A stretch of 64,000 bases of DNA, from positions 1-64,000 of the forward strand of contig NW_002476145.1 of the NCBI RefSeq assembly GCF_000189635.1, in the 5' to 3' direction. Source of the stretch: Tetrahymena thermophila SB210 (taxonomy: Eukaryota; Ciliophora; Oligohymenophorea; Hymenostomatida; Tetrahymenidae). This document shows, one piece after another, positions 44,001-57,747 of this stretch. Both the position numbers and the translations under genes were made by a program. Position 1 is the stretch's first letter. Every line of letters starts with the position of its first letter. The notes under the pieces are model-generated. The model worked only from the letters and a program-made list of their open reading frames with translations, did not search any database and was not told where the DNA came from.

Positions 44001-47000
44001 TTTTCGAAGCTATTTCAATACTTGAGGAAAAAGTGGAGCTATTTACTTCAGAATCTCATGATGGAAATATTTGGTAGGATAAAATATGGACCAGAGGATT
44101 GTTTATTTATCTTACGATTTTAGTCATTATAATATATATTGTTGTTATTTATCTCTCCTTTTCTACATATTATGGAGCAAATATCTGGTTTTTTACTTTT
44201 ATCCTTAAAGCATCTTAGTTGTTTATCGGAGAGTGTTTGAAGTTATATATCGAAGATGAGCTTCTTTTAAGCTCTATTTCATGCATTATGGGTAAAATCC
44301 TGTTATGTTTTGCACCAAACATATATAAGTATTTTATAAAAATAAGGTATGAGTACTTCAATCTCAGGTCTAGGTGCTATTGACTTTTTTGATTATTTGT
44401 TTAATACTTATGTTGCTCTTGGTATTTCAACTTTTGAGAAAACAAGTTAAGTTATAGTTGTAGACTCTATAGTTGAAAGTATTGGAGAATATGGTCCATA
44501 AGTTTAGAATTATATTTCAAAGTAACATATATTTTATTTATGATTGATTAAGCTTTTAGAAATAAAATTTATTTGAACTGACTGATCATAAAAAGCACAA
44601 TTAATACTAAAAAAATAAAATATGTTTTTTTTATTTTTGAAAAGAGTTTTTTAGATTGAAAGCAATGAGAATGAAGGGTAAGAAGGAGAAGAAGATGAAT
44701 TATCTAAAAATAAACATGATTTATTAAATGATAATTAAGAAAAAGAAGATAACTAATCCCAAGAAACTGGATAAAAAGGTAAGCTATTTTAAAAAGCAGA
44801 TATTTATTAATAAATAACTTTAATTAAGATTTAGGAAATAGCTCTATATTCCTGACTGAAAACTGCGAAGATAGTATGATGTCTATTGATTTTTAAGGTA
44901 ATAAATAATTAATTATAAATTTTTCTCAACTTATTTTGAATTTTTAATTCATAGATTTCAAGTTAGATGAATAAGATGATAAAAAGCATAATTTGAAATA
45001 ATAAAACAGTATTAAGCTTTTGAATGGGCATAAAAATTTAAGCAGTCCTATAGCTAATAATCTAAATGATGATTAAAACAGAAAACTTCAAAGCTAATAC
45101 TCTGATGGTGATAATGAAGAAGACAATATTTATTAACAATAATATGAAAAAGATTCTTTAGAATTAGCGTTTGAAGAATTACTAAGATAAAAATTTACTA
45201 AAAAGGCATAAACTTTAATGGTTAGATAATAGACTAAAGCTAATTCAGAATAAGAAAATAAAATAGACTTGAAATTAACTATTACAATAAAAATGTTCAC
45301 CGATTTCTGTAACAACACCTTCACCTTGATTTCAACAGTAAAAATATTAATTTATTTGTTGTTATTATTATTCAAAATTCACATATGAAAAACCTAAACA
45401 TTTTTTTGAAATGAGCTTAATAAATAAATAAAAATATTTTTTATTAATTTTAAAAGCAAAATTAATAATCATTATTCATATTATGAATAACTTTTTATTT
45501 TTAATTATATAGCCTTTTGTTGTTGTTTGCCTTTGGATGTTTTATGATGCTAATTAAATGTTTGTGAAGTGGAATATCAATAAAAAAGGTATTGTTTATT
45601 ACTTTTTGTTCAATGTCTTAAATATCCCGTTTACAATGATGGTTGATATGCTGTTTTTAAAGACAAATGAGTAATTTCATGACATTGGTGTCAGAGAATA
45701 CTTTACTTTGAAAGCTGAAAAATTCAAATCTCGTTTTCTTACTTGGAAGGCTGACGAAGAAGAAAAAGATGAATTACATTCACGTATTGAAGGTGAGTTG
45801 AGAAATATTAACATGTGGTGCTATTCTTCTTAATAATTCTTTTGTCTATTTATTTTTGTTGCAGGTATTTAAGAAAGTTATTATAATTAATAAAAAAAAA
45901 TAATTTAATGAAAAATAGGGGGAATAGGAGTTATCGAAGGTGTGCTGACAATTATAGTTAATAACTACAACATTTTTAGTGATTCTTCAAGCTTTTTTTT
46001 AATTTTTATACTTTGGATACCAATTTGCTTTTTATATGATTTTTTAATTGTCAATTTATTTCTTGAAAGAATTTGGGGTGTAAAAAAAGAAGATGAAGCT
46101 GAATCAGATGCAGGTGCAGGTGCTAAGAGTGTCAAAAATATTATTGAGCTAAATTCTCCTAACAGTAATCTTTCTAAGCTGAATTAGTTAAAAAATTCTT
46201 TCACTAAGCTGATCCAAACAAATAAAAAGCAAAAATAACCTTTAAAAATAACAGTTTTAGATTAATAATAGTAGGCAGTTATTTTTTCATAAGACAATTT
46301 AATGCAATAGGGAAGTGATTAGTAGTTACAAAATGAAGAAAATAATATTATCACTGCCATGTAATTTCAAACAGGTAGGTTAGGTCACTCTATTAATAAT
46401 GAAGTTGAAAGAAATTAAATCATACTTAATCAACCTAAATAAAAAAATACACTACCCCAATAACTTCAAATTAAGTAGCTGACTCTTTAAAATACCATAA
46501 AATCAGATTAACATGAATTTTATTCCATACTAAAATAATCAAATGATGATGATAACCAATTTGAGTAAATGAAAGAATTAAAAGAAAGTTTAGAAAAAAA
46601 TAGGTATCTTAGACTATTCTTTGAAGAATAAATTGACTAAATTAATGATTATGATATAAGTATCCATCAGTTTATATTATCGTTCTCTTAATAAAAAGAA
46701 GAAGATAAGTAAATTTATTTTAAGTCTTCAAAAAGCAACCTCTCCTTTTAATTATAATTATTTTTTATTAATAGAGACAGACTATATAAGCTTTTCCTCC
46801 ATAATTTCAAGCGATTCAAGCTATAAAAAGATGCTTATGACTAGTTTAAAAAACTGAAGAATATAGACATTAAAAAAGCAGTATATGAGAAAGAAAAGAA
46901 AGCAAAATATTAAGATATTAAATCTCATTTTACTGAAATTGAATACAAAGATTAGAAATTCCTTACTAAGTTCTTAAAGTTAAATAAAGTTTGGTTGAGG

Positions 47001-49103
47001 AAAAACATGAAGCTCTTCTTTGAAGATTTGCTTTATGGAGAATCTAAAAAAGAGCTGCTCAGGTAATTAATTAAAACTTTTGTTTATTACTTTTTTCTGA
47101 TTGTTTTTTATCTACATTTTTAAAAACCATTATTTAATTTTTATAATAGATTAAGGGAGTCTATCCTTACTAATTTTAGCAATATTTATGGAGAGATTAA
47201 AGTTTAAGGAAATTAATAGGTGATATAAGTTAAAGAAGTCTTTTAAAATGTTGTTTAACCTTCTAAATAGGAGATAGCTCAACAGCTAGATTAGCCCTTT
47301 GCACAAATATTAAAAATTTGGCTTAGAAGAAGCAGGATTTAAAAAATTGCTTAACAATTAATTGGTGGTTATTTTTTAAGAGCAGACTCGATAAGCTGTT
47401 GCTACTGCAAATCTAATTGGGGACTCTTAGTTTAGTGTAAAAATAAAAGTGTTGAAGATCTATTTCATGATTTTTATAAAAGAGAATGCAAAACTTACAA
47501 AATTGTTTTAAATGTATTAGAACTATTTGAAAATAACAGGATAGTTGTTAATCCTTACATTTCCCTATAGTAAAAACTGTTATCTTACAACTAACAAAAT
47601 AGCAACTCTTTAAATTAAAATGAGTATCTAGATTATTTTTCAAGTCCTTAGCGGTCCTTTAGAGAAGATTATGATAACTCAGAAAATGAGTACTAAGATA
47701 CTCCAAATGATTTTATTGACTATGATGATCAGTAGAATCATAATTAAAGTAATTAAAATAATCTCTAAAATAATACAATGCTATTTAAATAGAGATTTGT
47801 TGATAGATGGTAAGAGTATTTCTCTTCTCATGCTTAACTGATATCTGTCTGTCTTGAATGCAATGATAAAGCCTAGAATTAATACTTAAGTAAGATAATA
47901 GAGCAAAGATAAAAGAAGGAAAGAGAGCTAAAATTACTAAGAGACGCTTTACTTGCTTTAACAGATTCAAAAAGTAGCTAAAATCTTCGCGCTCCAACTT
48001 TATAATAGCCTGAGGAACAAGATAGTTTAAAGAGAGATCCAAGCATTCCTAATTTTATTGTTAACAATTTTAACTTTAAAAAGGGAGGAGAAAATATCAT
48101 TAATTAGAATTAAGTCATACAAGAAGAGAATTGTGAAGATTAAAGTTATATTGAAGATAAATTGAGTAAATTTGAAGATTAGCAAGATATGAGTGGAGAG
48201 TATACTTTTCACAGAAAAGAAGAAATAGAGTAATACACTTAACAAAATTATGACCAGAATGAAGAGGAGGATGAATGTAATAATTAACAGTAAGAAGATT
48301 AGCTTATTCAACCTACTAGAAGGTAAAGCACAAAGTTAAATTAGAGCTCAAGGACAATTAAGTCTGAAAAAAGAACTCACCCTTAAAATCAAAATCAAGA
48401 CAATGGATCCGAAGCTAATGAAGAAGATATTAGAAATATTAATGAATAAATCGTAAACAGATCTTTCAGAGTCTTGTCTGCTAGAAAAAGTTCTGTAGCT
48501 TAATATGATGATAGTTATTAAGAAGAATAACCAAGCTAGTTAAATGATAGTAAAAATTCTGAAGATGACAGTGAAAACAGTAGCACATATTAAGAATAAG
48601 ATTAATAACCTTAATATGAGAGTAATAAAGAAAGTAATAATAATCATAATGATGATGATGAACAAGAGGAGGAAGATGATGATGAAGAAGACGAAGATGA
48701 TGTACATAATGTTGAAGAAGAAGAAGATTAGGATAATGCTAATCAGCATCATCATGATGGATAGTATATGAGTTAGGATTTACTTTCTAAAAATACAAAT
48801 GATAAATAAAATATATTTGAATAAAATCTTCTAGCATCTTATGATAAAAATATTGTGAACAAGAATTAATAAAACAACATTCCTTTAAACAATTTATTCT
48901 TGCCAAAGGATTCTTAAGGTTCTAAAAATCTATTTTAGTTAAATGAAGTAGACGAATTAGAAGAAGAAAACAGAAAATCTACATAGAAGAGTAATTTAAA
49001 AGATCAAATTACGGAAAGGAGCTTAGAAAATTTAAAAGTAGAATATATTTATGAATAAGATCAAATAAATGGTGATGAATAAAATAATCAAGAGGAGAAG
49101 TGA
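41067..49103 (+). CDS. Array paralogue C: giant polytopic membrane protein, unknown family
   Basis: 2152 residues, 14 exons: 41067-41333, 41408-41455, 41512-41622, 41973-43126, 43263-43527, 43823-44291, 44347-44521, 44645-44778, 44829-44897, 44955-45337, 45513-45864, 45919-46708, 46775-47062, 47150-49103. The signal peptide is contiguous with the first ectodomain exon (NWHIFIYITTLFQLAILT). Family marks are VNPLKKGMYPDP, ISIDLRH, NCQNYGEYIFL, TCEDVEFTCILDDAF, NCSDLSTERICETS, SHDGNIWQDKIW, and a WCYSSQQFFCLF span. The tail has CCYC near 1584, FVDRWQEYF, CLEC near 1735, and SEKRTHPQN. It also has an exceptional acidic run near 48640-48730, mostly Asp/Glu with a few His. It differs from A and B in the 265-nt fifth exon. 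Stop is TGA at 49101-49103. Confidence 0.85.
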
Positions 49104-49545
49104 AAACATGAAAATCTAACTGATTACATTAAAAAATATTGAATTAATTTTCAATGTTAATAAATAATATTTTATAAATCTACATTATTTAAGCAAATTC
49201 AACATTTATTTAGTTAAAATTAATATTTTTTATTAAATTTTACTCAATTAAATAAATTTTTCATATTATAAAATCCAACATTTAATTATTAATGCATATA
49301 TGCATAAATAAATAATTAGAGATTTGAGTTTTTTATGAATTAGGTAAATTTAATGGTGATCAGTAAAATAAATAATCAAGATGAGTAGTGAAAATTTTTA
49401 GTTAAAACAATATGTTTGATTAAAATATATTTAATTAAAAAATAAAGTTTAGTTTCTCATTTATCAAATCCACCAATAAGAGCATACATCTATAAATGCA
49501 TAAATAAATAAATAAATAAATAAATAATTAGAAATCTTAATTTTT
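49070..49545. repeat. Diverged tandem duplication of the 3' end of C
   Basis: Two imperfect copies, about 280 and 200 bp. The C terminus text AATGGTGATGAATAAAATAA near 49077 recurs as AATGGTGATCAGTAAAATAA near 49352. Both then run through a TCAAGA...TGAAAA stretch. Farther on, an ATCC(A)ACA..ATGCATA..CATAAATAAATAATTAGA stretch near 49270-49325 recurs near 49465-49535 with an expanded ATAA run. The second copy is outside the coding frame. Confidence 0.6.
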
Positions 49546-50110
49546 GTTATAAGTTTTTTTCCTTATTCAAATTATTTGGATTTAATAAATTAAAATAATT
49601 AAAAAAAAAATTTTTTTATTATTATAAAAATTATATTTTTCATTTAAAAATAAATAAAATTTTAATTAAATTATTTTTTTAAATTTTGAAAAGAGTTTGT
49701 TGAGTTTACTTTTAAATTAAAGCCCAAAGCATTTGAAATTTATAATAAAATTCATATTTATAAATTAGAATGGTGAAAATAATCATATTTAATTATTTTT
49801 GAATATAAAAATATAAGATAAAATTCAGCTTATCAGAATACTTGAATTTTTAATTACAATAATAAGAAATATGCCTATAAATTTACCTATTAAATAAAAG
49901 ATTTATTATCCATTTAAATATACATTTCTTTTTATGTGCTTACAAACAAAATGTAATATTTATTACCAAATAATAATAAATTGTGGATTTGATCTATCTT
50001 TTATAATTATCTAAATTATCTCTAACTTTAACAAATGCTCTTTACTATAAAATATTAGTCAAATCTTTGAAATTTATTAAGCTTTATAGAATAATAATCT
50101 ATTCATAAAA
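49104..50110. other. Intergenic region C-D with duplicated flank
   Basis: 1 kb of AT-rich DNA. Its first half repeats part of the 3' end of C and the downstream flank (listed separately), and it contains an ATAA microsatellite at 49499-49528. No gene was recognised. Confidence 0.5.
49499..49528. repeat. ATAA microsatellite
   Basis: About seven consecutive ATAA units, inside the second copy of the duplicated 3' flank of paralogue C; the first copy has only about three. Confidence 0.85.
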
Positions 50111-53100
50111 ATGAATGTTAAAATCTAAGGAAAAAAAGAAATAATTCAGAAAATACCCTATTTTTTATATTATATTTTTATATACATAGCAACTGTTCTA
50201 GCTCAACAGAAGTATGAAAACATTCATTCAGCTAAGTAAGTTTAGTTTTCTTTTTAGCATTTAAGCAAAATATTTTTATTGAAAATGAACAATAAATAAA
50301 TATAATTTATCAAAAAGCTAAACATAATACTTTGGATAAAGGCATTTAACTCTTTCTAATACATTTTTAGTGAATCCTTTAGCTAAAGACATGCATCCAA
50401 GCCCTCTTTACTGCGTAAGATTTATATAAGCATCTTGCTAAAATTTAAACCAATTTAATTATTACATTATAATCATTAAAAAGCAAGCTGAAAAAAATTA
50501 CTAGAATCAGGAACCAAATTGTATTTTTTAAATAGTAAGTTTTTATTAATGGAATATCAATGAATTTAGTATTAATCAAATAATTAGCCTGTACAAAGCG
50601 TTGTGATTATAACTTTTGACTTTAGACATATCGTGAACATTACAAAGATTAAAAACATAGACTTTGATTATGGAAAAAATTGGGATGTAATTTTTAAGAA
50701 TAACTAACTTGCTAATTAATTAATTAATTATCAAGTTATTAAATGAGTTTTATTTAACTCCCCTCTTTTTAAATTTTTCAATAACAGTTTTTTATTTATT
50801 GATAGATTTTAATTGCTACTAACAACACTTTAAAATTGGATGATTTAGATAATGATTTAAGTCCTTTTTAAGTTGAATTACCATAAATGTTTTTAAATAG
50901 CAAGAATACAAAGGAATAAACTCATGTTTTCAAATTGTTTGCTTATTAAGATCTAAATTTAGTTTTATTTATTCGGATTTTGAATCAAAAATATATTAAT
51001 ATGAGAATGCTATTTTAGCAAACGGCTAGGATCAAGATAGAATAACCATATCGTTCGAATTATGGATAAAATAAACTTTTCATGTTTGTGCTTTAAAATG
51101 AATAAAAAATTAACCTTCCTCTAAACATACCAGTCTTAGAACCTGATTAGTCTTATCCACCAACCTTAATTACCTATTCACCACTTGATAATAGTGAAGC
51201 TCTTCAAAATGCTTCTTTAACATCATATTAGAATATTACATACTAAAGTAACGAAATATTTTGGAAAAGCAAAGAGTAAATTGCAATTCCTTATATTCCT
51301 TATATGAGTAACTGTAAAGGCAGTGGGTAATTTATTTATCTACATGAATATATTGAAGATCCAAATTATTGCGAACTCTAAACTCCTTAAAATACTATAC
51401 CAATTAGGTAAATTGAGTTTAAGTAAATACCTGTTTCTGATATATGTGAGGAGATTAAATTTTAGTGTTCACTCGATGAGGCCTTTAATGATAATAATAA
51501 TTTTCCAAAATTCTATCAATAAAACAAAGAGGCAGAACTATTCTTTATCACATAAAATCCAATTAATATAGATACTGATCTTACAGGAGAAAATAGCATA
51601 AAGTCACTGAGTTTAATCCCAATTGTTACAAAAAATATTGTCCCTTCTTCTACTCTTCCCAAAACCATTACTCTAGAAATCAACTACTATCAAGTTGACA
51701 AGTATACAAAAAAAATTATAACTGCTGAAATGAGTTTTGGATCATTCATTGAAGAAAGTAGCAATAGCTCATCTTCCAATTTTCAGTTTAACTTTATCCT
51801 TTCATTTCATTCAATGTCACATTCAGAGCTGGCCATAGCATTTGCTCTTGAATGGCAGGTATATCTCATACTGTGTAGTTTAATTGGGTCTCTCTCTATT
51901 TGCTTTATATTAATTTATCATATATATTTTAGGATAGCAAATATGTAATTAATTAATACTTATAATTTCATTTTAAAATTTTAACAATTTTTTGAATTTA
52001 AACACAAAAATAGAATTTTCAGAAGAAAAATGTTGAAAAATAAAAATTCTTTTGAATTTACTTTTGTTTTCTTCAAGAAAAAACTGAATAGTGTGAGGCA
52101 TTACATTAAACTCTATTAACCTATCTTATCTGGTGTGATTCTTGGAGTATCATTTAGCTTTTTGGTTTAAAGCATAGCTTCAATAGCAATGCTCGGAGGC
52201 TTTTGGGGATATTCGATAGCACCATGTGAAATGCCGACAACTGATTCAGTATGTGAAACCTCTATTTTAGAAGTTCTTAATGTAATTTAATTACTAAAAA
52301 AATAATTTTATATTCAAAATTTAAAAATTAAATAAAATACAATAAATAAATAAGCAAGTACTATTAAAAAGAATTTACAATATTTTGTTAATTTTAATTA
52401 TAAAAATACTTACAGAGTACAACAATAACACAATATATTAGAAGAGGAAGATTGGGTTATACACTTATTGTAATAGGGATATATGGTTGCATAAGAATTA
52501 CTGGAGTTTTTTTTCCTTCATCCACATAAGATAGAATAAACAAAAATGTTGATGATTGTATTAAAGATTCATCTGGATAATAACAAAAACTACTCAAAAC
52601 GCTTAACAAGTTAAAAGAAAGAGACAAAATGATGGTTACTGAATTTTATGATGGTAATATTTGGTAAGAAAGAATCTGGAAAAGAGGATAGTATCTGTAT
52701 ATGTCGATTATTGTTTGGACGATTATGTTAATCATATTGCATTTATCTTTTTCAGCCTTTTATGCATAAAACATTTGGCTGTTTACAGCTCTTTTAAAGA
52801 TAACATAAATTTTTATATAAGAAAGCTTAAAAGTTTACATGGAAAATGAATTGCTTACAAGTTCTTTTAACTGTGTAATTGGTATAAAATTATTTCTTTA
52901 TATATTTTAAAAAACTTTAATTATTAAAAGCCATTTATTTTAAATTTAAAAAAAAAATATTTTGGTGTTTTATATTTTTTCTTATTAAAGAATTTACTCT
53001 TAAAAATATTTTTAGTTGAAAGCAGTTTCTTTTCAAAACTTTAAATATGGAAATTTTATTTTGTTTTTTATTATTTATTTAATTAACTATAGCAACCACT

Positions 53101-56100
53101 CTAATTGTATCAGGTTTAGGAGCTCTTGATTTTTATGAGTATTTATTCACATATTTTGTTAGTCTAGGAATTTCTACCTTTGAAAAGACCAATTAAGTTA
53201 TTCTTGTACATCATGTTTCACATAGGGCATTTAAGTTTGTAAAAATATTTAAGAAATGGATATAAAAGTAAAAATTCTATTAATGATAATAGATAAAATA
53301 AATAATTTTTTTAAATAGATAGTTTTAATATGAAACTAATGAAGATGAATCCACTTAATCTTAAAATAATGATAATTTTGGTAATACTATTGATGATGAA
53401 ACAGATAATTAAAATAAGAAATTAGATGGTAATTTTTAATTTTGTTATTAAATTCTAAATTTAATCAATATACAATTTAGATAACAGTGAAGTACTCTTA
53501 TCTGAAAGATATGAAGAAAGCATGGATACTTATGATGCTAATTGTAAGCTAAGTATATCATTTTATTAAAGTTTTGAAATTTTGTTTTAATAAAATAGTT
53601 GACTAATAGTCTTTCAAAACTTACGGATAACTTCATTTGTAAGATTTAAAAACAGAAAATAATGAAAATATGTTTAGCTCTACTAAGAAGAGAATAAATT
53701 TTGCAGATATTTAATAAGTAAATGAGCTGATTTAATAGGCATAAACAGAAGAAGATTAGCAATAAATAAATTAAAATGAAAGCTTTGATGAATTCGAAGA
53801 TAAATTTTAAAGATTCTTAGATCATAAAATAACAAAATCTTTCATGAAGTCACATCCTGAAAACGAAAAATAAAAAACATAAGAGCAAGAATACAAAGAA
53901 AATGGAAGTTAAATTATTAAAGTTTATACAGATTTTTGTAACTGTTCACTCACTATGCTTTAAGCTGTAAATAATTCTAAAAGGAGTATAATCAAAGTTA
54001 TTTTTTTATTCAAATAAGCCATTTTAAATTGTCTAAATGTGGATGTTTTATGATGCAAGTTAGACTTTTATTAGGTGGCGTATCAAGAAAGCAGGTTTGG
54101 TGTTTTATTTGTTGTTTAATGTGTCAAATATACCTTTTTAGATAGTCATGGATATTCTCTTGCTCAAATCTGTTGAGTAGCTTCACTAACTTTACATATA
54201 TGATTATGTAAATTAAGTTCGTCAAAGATATCAAAACAGAAAATACAATTGGAAAAGAGATGATGAAAATGATTTTTTGAAGATGGTAGAAAAAGAGGTT
54301 TAATACATAGATATCTGGTGTTATTCTTCTTAATATTTTTTTTGCTAAAGCTTGTTTTTAGGAAGTAAAATCTTATTAGAAAATTAATAATTTATTTACA
54401 ATTCATTAAAAAGGTTCAATGGTTGTCATAAATGGATTTCTCACAGTTTTAGCAAACAAATATAACTTTCTAAGTGATGAATACTTAGTTACAATAACTA
54501 TATTATGGATAATAGTATGTTTTTTAGTCGATACTGTCTTAGTTTACATTTACGATCATATCTCTTTGTGGAAAGTGGAGGATAAAATCAAATCTAAATA
54601 ATAAAAATTAAATGAAGACGTAATTGATGAAATTAAATTAACAGAGTAATAGTTAATACCTACAGAACATTTGATTAAGGATTAATAACAGTTATTTTAA
54701 GTAACAGAAGTTTATACTAGAGATTTTAATAACTTAACAGCTGATAAAAAATGTTTAGAAACAATAGAAGACATTAGATAACATAATATGCCAAATAATA
54801 TTTTTTCAAGAGATAATATCATCTTCAAATAAAGCTCAGTATAAGAAAAGCTTATTAAAATGTAATAAAACCATAGGTTTGGTAATAATGCCAAATTTAG
54901 TAAAGGGTATTTAGAATTTGAAAAGAAATTTTCACTTCTTAATTAGCTTCCAGACTCTAGCTAAAGCGATTTCGAAAGATAATAAAATTTTAATTTTAGT
55001 CACCAAGCCAGTTAAAAAATATACTAAATTTTAAATGAACAAAATAATGAGTTTAGTGAATTGAAATAACTTATTTAGAAAAATAAATATATTAAGATGT
55101 TCTTTTTAGATGCTATAGGTATGATCAAATAGTCAGACTTAAGAATACAAAACTATTTATTAGAGTTGTTTGAGGAAAAAGAAACATTAAAGTAAATTTT
55201 TTATTATTTAATTTTCAAAGCTAAAATTTAAATTCTTAAATTAACAGAAGATAATTTTAACTTTTCAAAAAAGTTTAATAAAATTTTTTTTTTATTTTTT
55301 AAAAATGTTTAAATTTAATTTAAATTTTCATGTAATACTTTAAAATTAATTACAATATTACCTTATTTTTTATTAATTCAAAAAATCTTCAATTCATTTA
55401 ATACTTAAATTTTATAGATTTGATAAAGTTAAAAACTTTAAGTTTATGTTTAAAACTTTTACAATTTAGATAATTTAATTTATTTTTGCTGCATTTTTAC
55501 CTATTACTTATGAATAATATTTTATTGATTAAAATTGATTATTTAATTTAAAGCATAAACTTAGAGATGAAATTTGTACAAATAGCTGATAAATATAGAA
55601 AATAGGATCCTGAGCCTTATAAAAAATTATAAAAATGGCTTAATATTAGAGAGAGTATTAAAAAATCAGTGGTCTTAAAAAATAAAATACTGAAATTGAA
55701 GGAACTAATGCCAAAACTTGAAAATAACGAATATAAAAATGAACAATTTAAGATTAATTTCTTAAATGTTAACAAAAAATGGTTTTAAAAAAACATCAAA
55801 TTGCTATTTGAAGATTTAATGAAAGGAGATTCTAAGAACTAATTAAAAAAGTAATTAACATTAGTTTTCAAATATTAAGACATAATATTTAAATATATAG
55901 AAATAGATAACTAATATTATCAGGATTTAAGAGTATTTATGGAAAATTAAAATTGAATCGTTTTAAAGGAGATTAAATTTCTAATGAACAGAAGGTTGAG
56001 TCATCTATAAAATGGTTTGAAACTAATAGCTAAAAAACATCTTTTAAAAACGCTGCTATGATTGTAAGATATTGGCTTCTTAGGTCTAGAGTATAAACAT

Positions 56101-57747
56101 TAGCTGAGAAATGTGTCTCTGCATATATGCTTTAAGGTGAAGGCAGATGTTGTATTTACTGCAAATCTTCTTAGTCAATCACTAAATAAATTTAAAACTC
56201 TAATATCGAAGATTTGTTTCTTAAATTTTATAAAAGAGAATGCAGAAAATACAGATAAGTAAATATTTTATCTAAATTTTCTTTTCACTTCATTATTTTA
56301 TTATTTTAAAATGATTATTCTTCATATTAAAAAATAACTTTTTATCGTAATTAAGTACTTAAATGTGTTTTAAATTGTAAATGGAATCACTAAATAGAAA
56401 GGGAAATTAATTTCTCATGGTTCTTCAAGAAGATAAACAAAAAAATTTGATGATTTTTTACCACTTGATAACTTCTAAGACTCAATAATAGAGCACTAAA
56501 CTGAATAGAAATCCTATTTTCTTTCAAGGTAGTAAAAATTTATAGAATCTTGGTAAGAGTACTTTTTTTTAAATGCAAAATTCATCTATGTTTGCTTGAA
56601 GTGTAATGATATTGCATAGAATGAATACCTTTAAATAGTCTCAAAATTTAGAAAATGGAGTGTTTAAATGCATTTATTAGAAATAAACAGTCAGCGAAAT
56701 AATATTATCAAGGAAAAAGACGAGGAATCTGAGGGATAATTAAATAACTCCTATTAAATAAACTCTTCACTTCTTATTAGTAATTTTGCTCTTCACAAAG
56801 AATCATACTCTAAAGATGAGTTAACTCCAAAAAATAACGAGTAGGTAGGTTAGCAATTTATCACAGATTCAATTTTTCATCCAATTAATCCTCAATAAAA
56901 TAAATATCAAAATACTGTTCAAGCAGAAAATTAAGTAATAAAAGAAGAGAATAATGAGGATTAAAGCTAAGCAGATAGAACGAACTATATTGATCAGGAA
57001 TTCTTTTCTCCTTAACCTTAAAGAAAGAAAAGTTCAATAAACAGTATGCTCAGTTTAAGAGTAACAAAAAGTTCAACAAAACCCTAATACCCCTAATCAA
57101 ATAATCAAAGTCCTTATAAACTAAGCTAACTAGGAATTAATAATAGCTAAAAATTAGAAAATTAGCCTTTAATATAATTAGATATTAAACATGAAGGCAT
57201 AAATAGTCAAAATTACGACTCAGAAAAACAAGGAATTTTGTAGCCAGAAACAAATAAAGATTAAAAAGATTGTATTGATGATCAAAAAACTAGTAGAAGT
57301 GCTAAATCTATCTAAAAAACTCATCCTGAACCCTCTTAGAATAATTTAGATGATATAAAATTGAAAGACAATACCATAATTGATTAACAAATTTAGCTGA
57401 TAAATAAAAACTTAGAAATGAGCTAAAACAGGTCTTTTCGTCTTGTCTAAACAGAGAAGTAAAAAGTATTAAAGGACTAAGAGTAAGATTTTCTGCAAGT
57501 AATTAACAGTGAATAACTTTAAAAGAGTGGTTCTTAGATAAATTTTAGTGAATTCTCTCCAGGTGTTATAAATTTAAACAAAAAATTTATAAATATTTTC
57601 TAAGAAAATAATTAAAATGAAAGTAAGTTTAATTAGAATAATGAAGTCTAATCCCTAAAATAATATAATGAATATTCCTAAAACTAAGAAGAAAGTAGCT
57701 CTTACTCTTCAGAAAAATCATTAGACAAAAATATAGATGGCTTTTGA
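50111..57747 (+). CDS. Array paralogue D: giant polytopic membrane protein, unknown family
   Basis: 2041 residues, 16 exons: 50111-50235, 50318-50414, 50484-50534, 50588-50686, 50806-51944, 52014-52281, 52416-52881, 53093-53267, 53319-53428, 53481-53543, 53599-53966, 54019-54364, 54414-55191, 55554-55850, 55907-56258, 56356-57747. The N-terminal signal reads YFLYYIFIYIATVLAQ. It keeps VNPLAKDMHPSP, ITFDFRH, ICEEIKFQCSLDEAF, a PCEMPTTDSVCETS loop, FYDGNIWQERIW, NRKYNWKRDD and WCYSSQYFF. It is the most diverged copy. The tail is shorter, the CIYC (near 1543) and CLKC (near 1657) knuckles are closer together, and one extra intron (56259-56355) splits a tail block that is continuous in A-C. The THP motif reads IQKTHPEPS. 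Stop is TGA at 57745-57747. Confidence 0.85.

Noticed and set aside
48540-48771. Overlapping frames on both strands over the acidic repeat
   Set aside because: They are shadows of the GATGAA-type codons of the Asp/Glu-rich tail of paralogue C.
23623-57747. Mating-type locus (MTA/MTB-like) interpretation
   Set aside because: The units are complete, all in one orientation, and have no furin-like growth-factor repeats at the expected place, whereas that locus is built of paired divergent genes.
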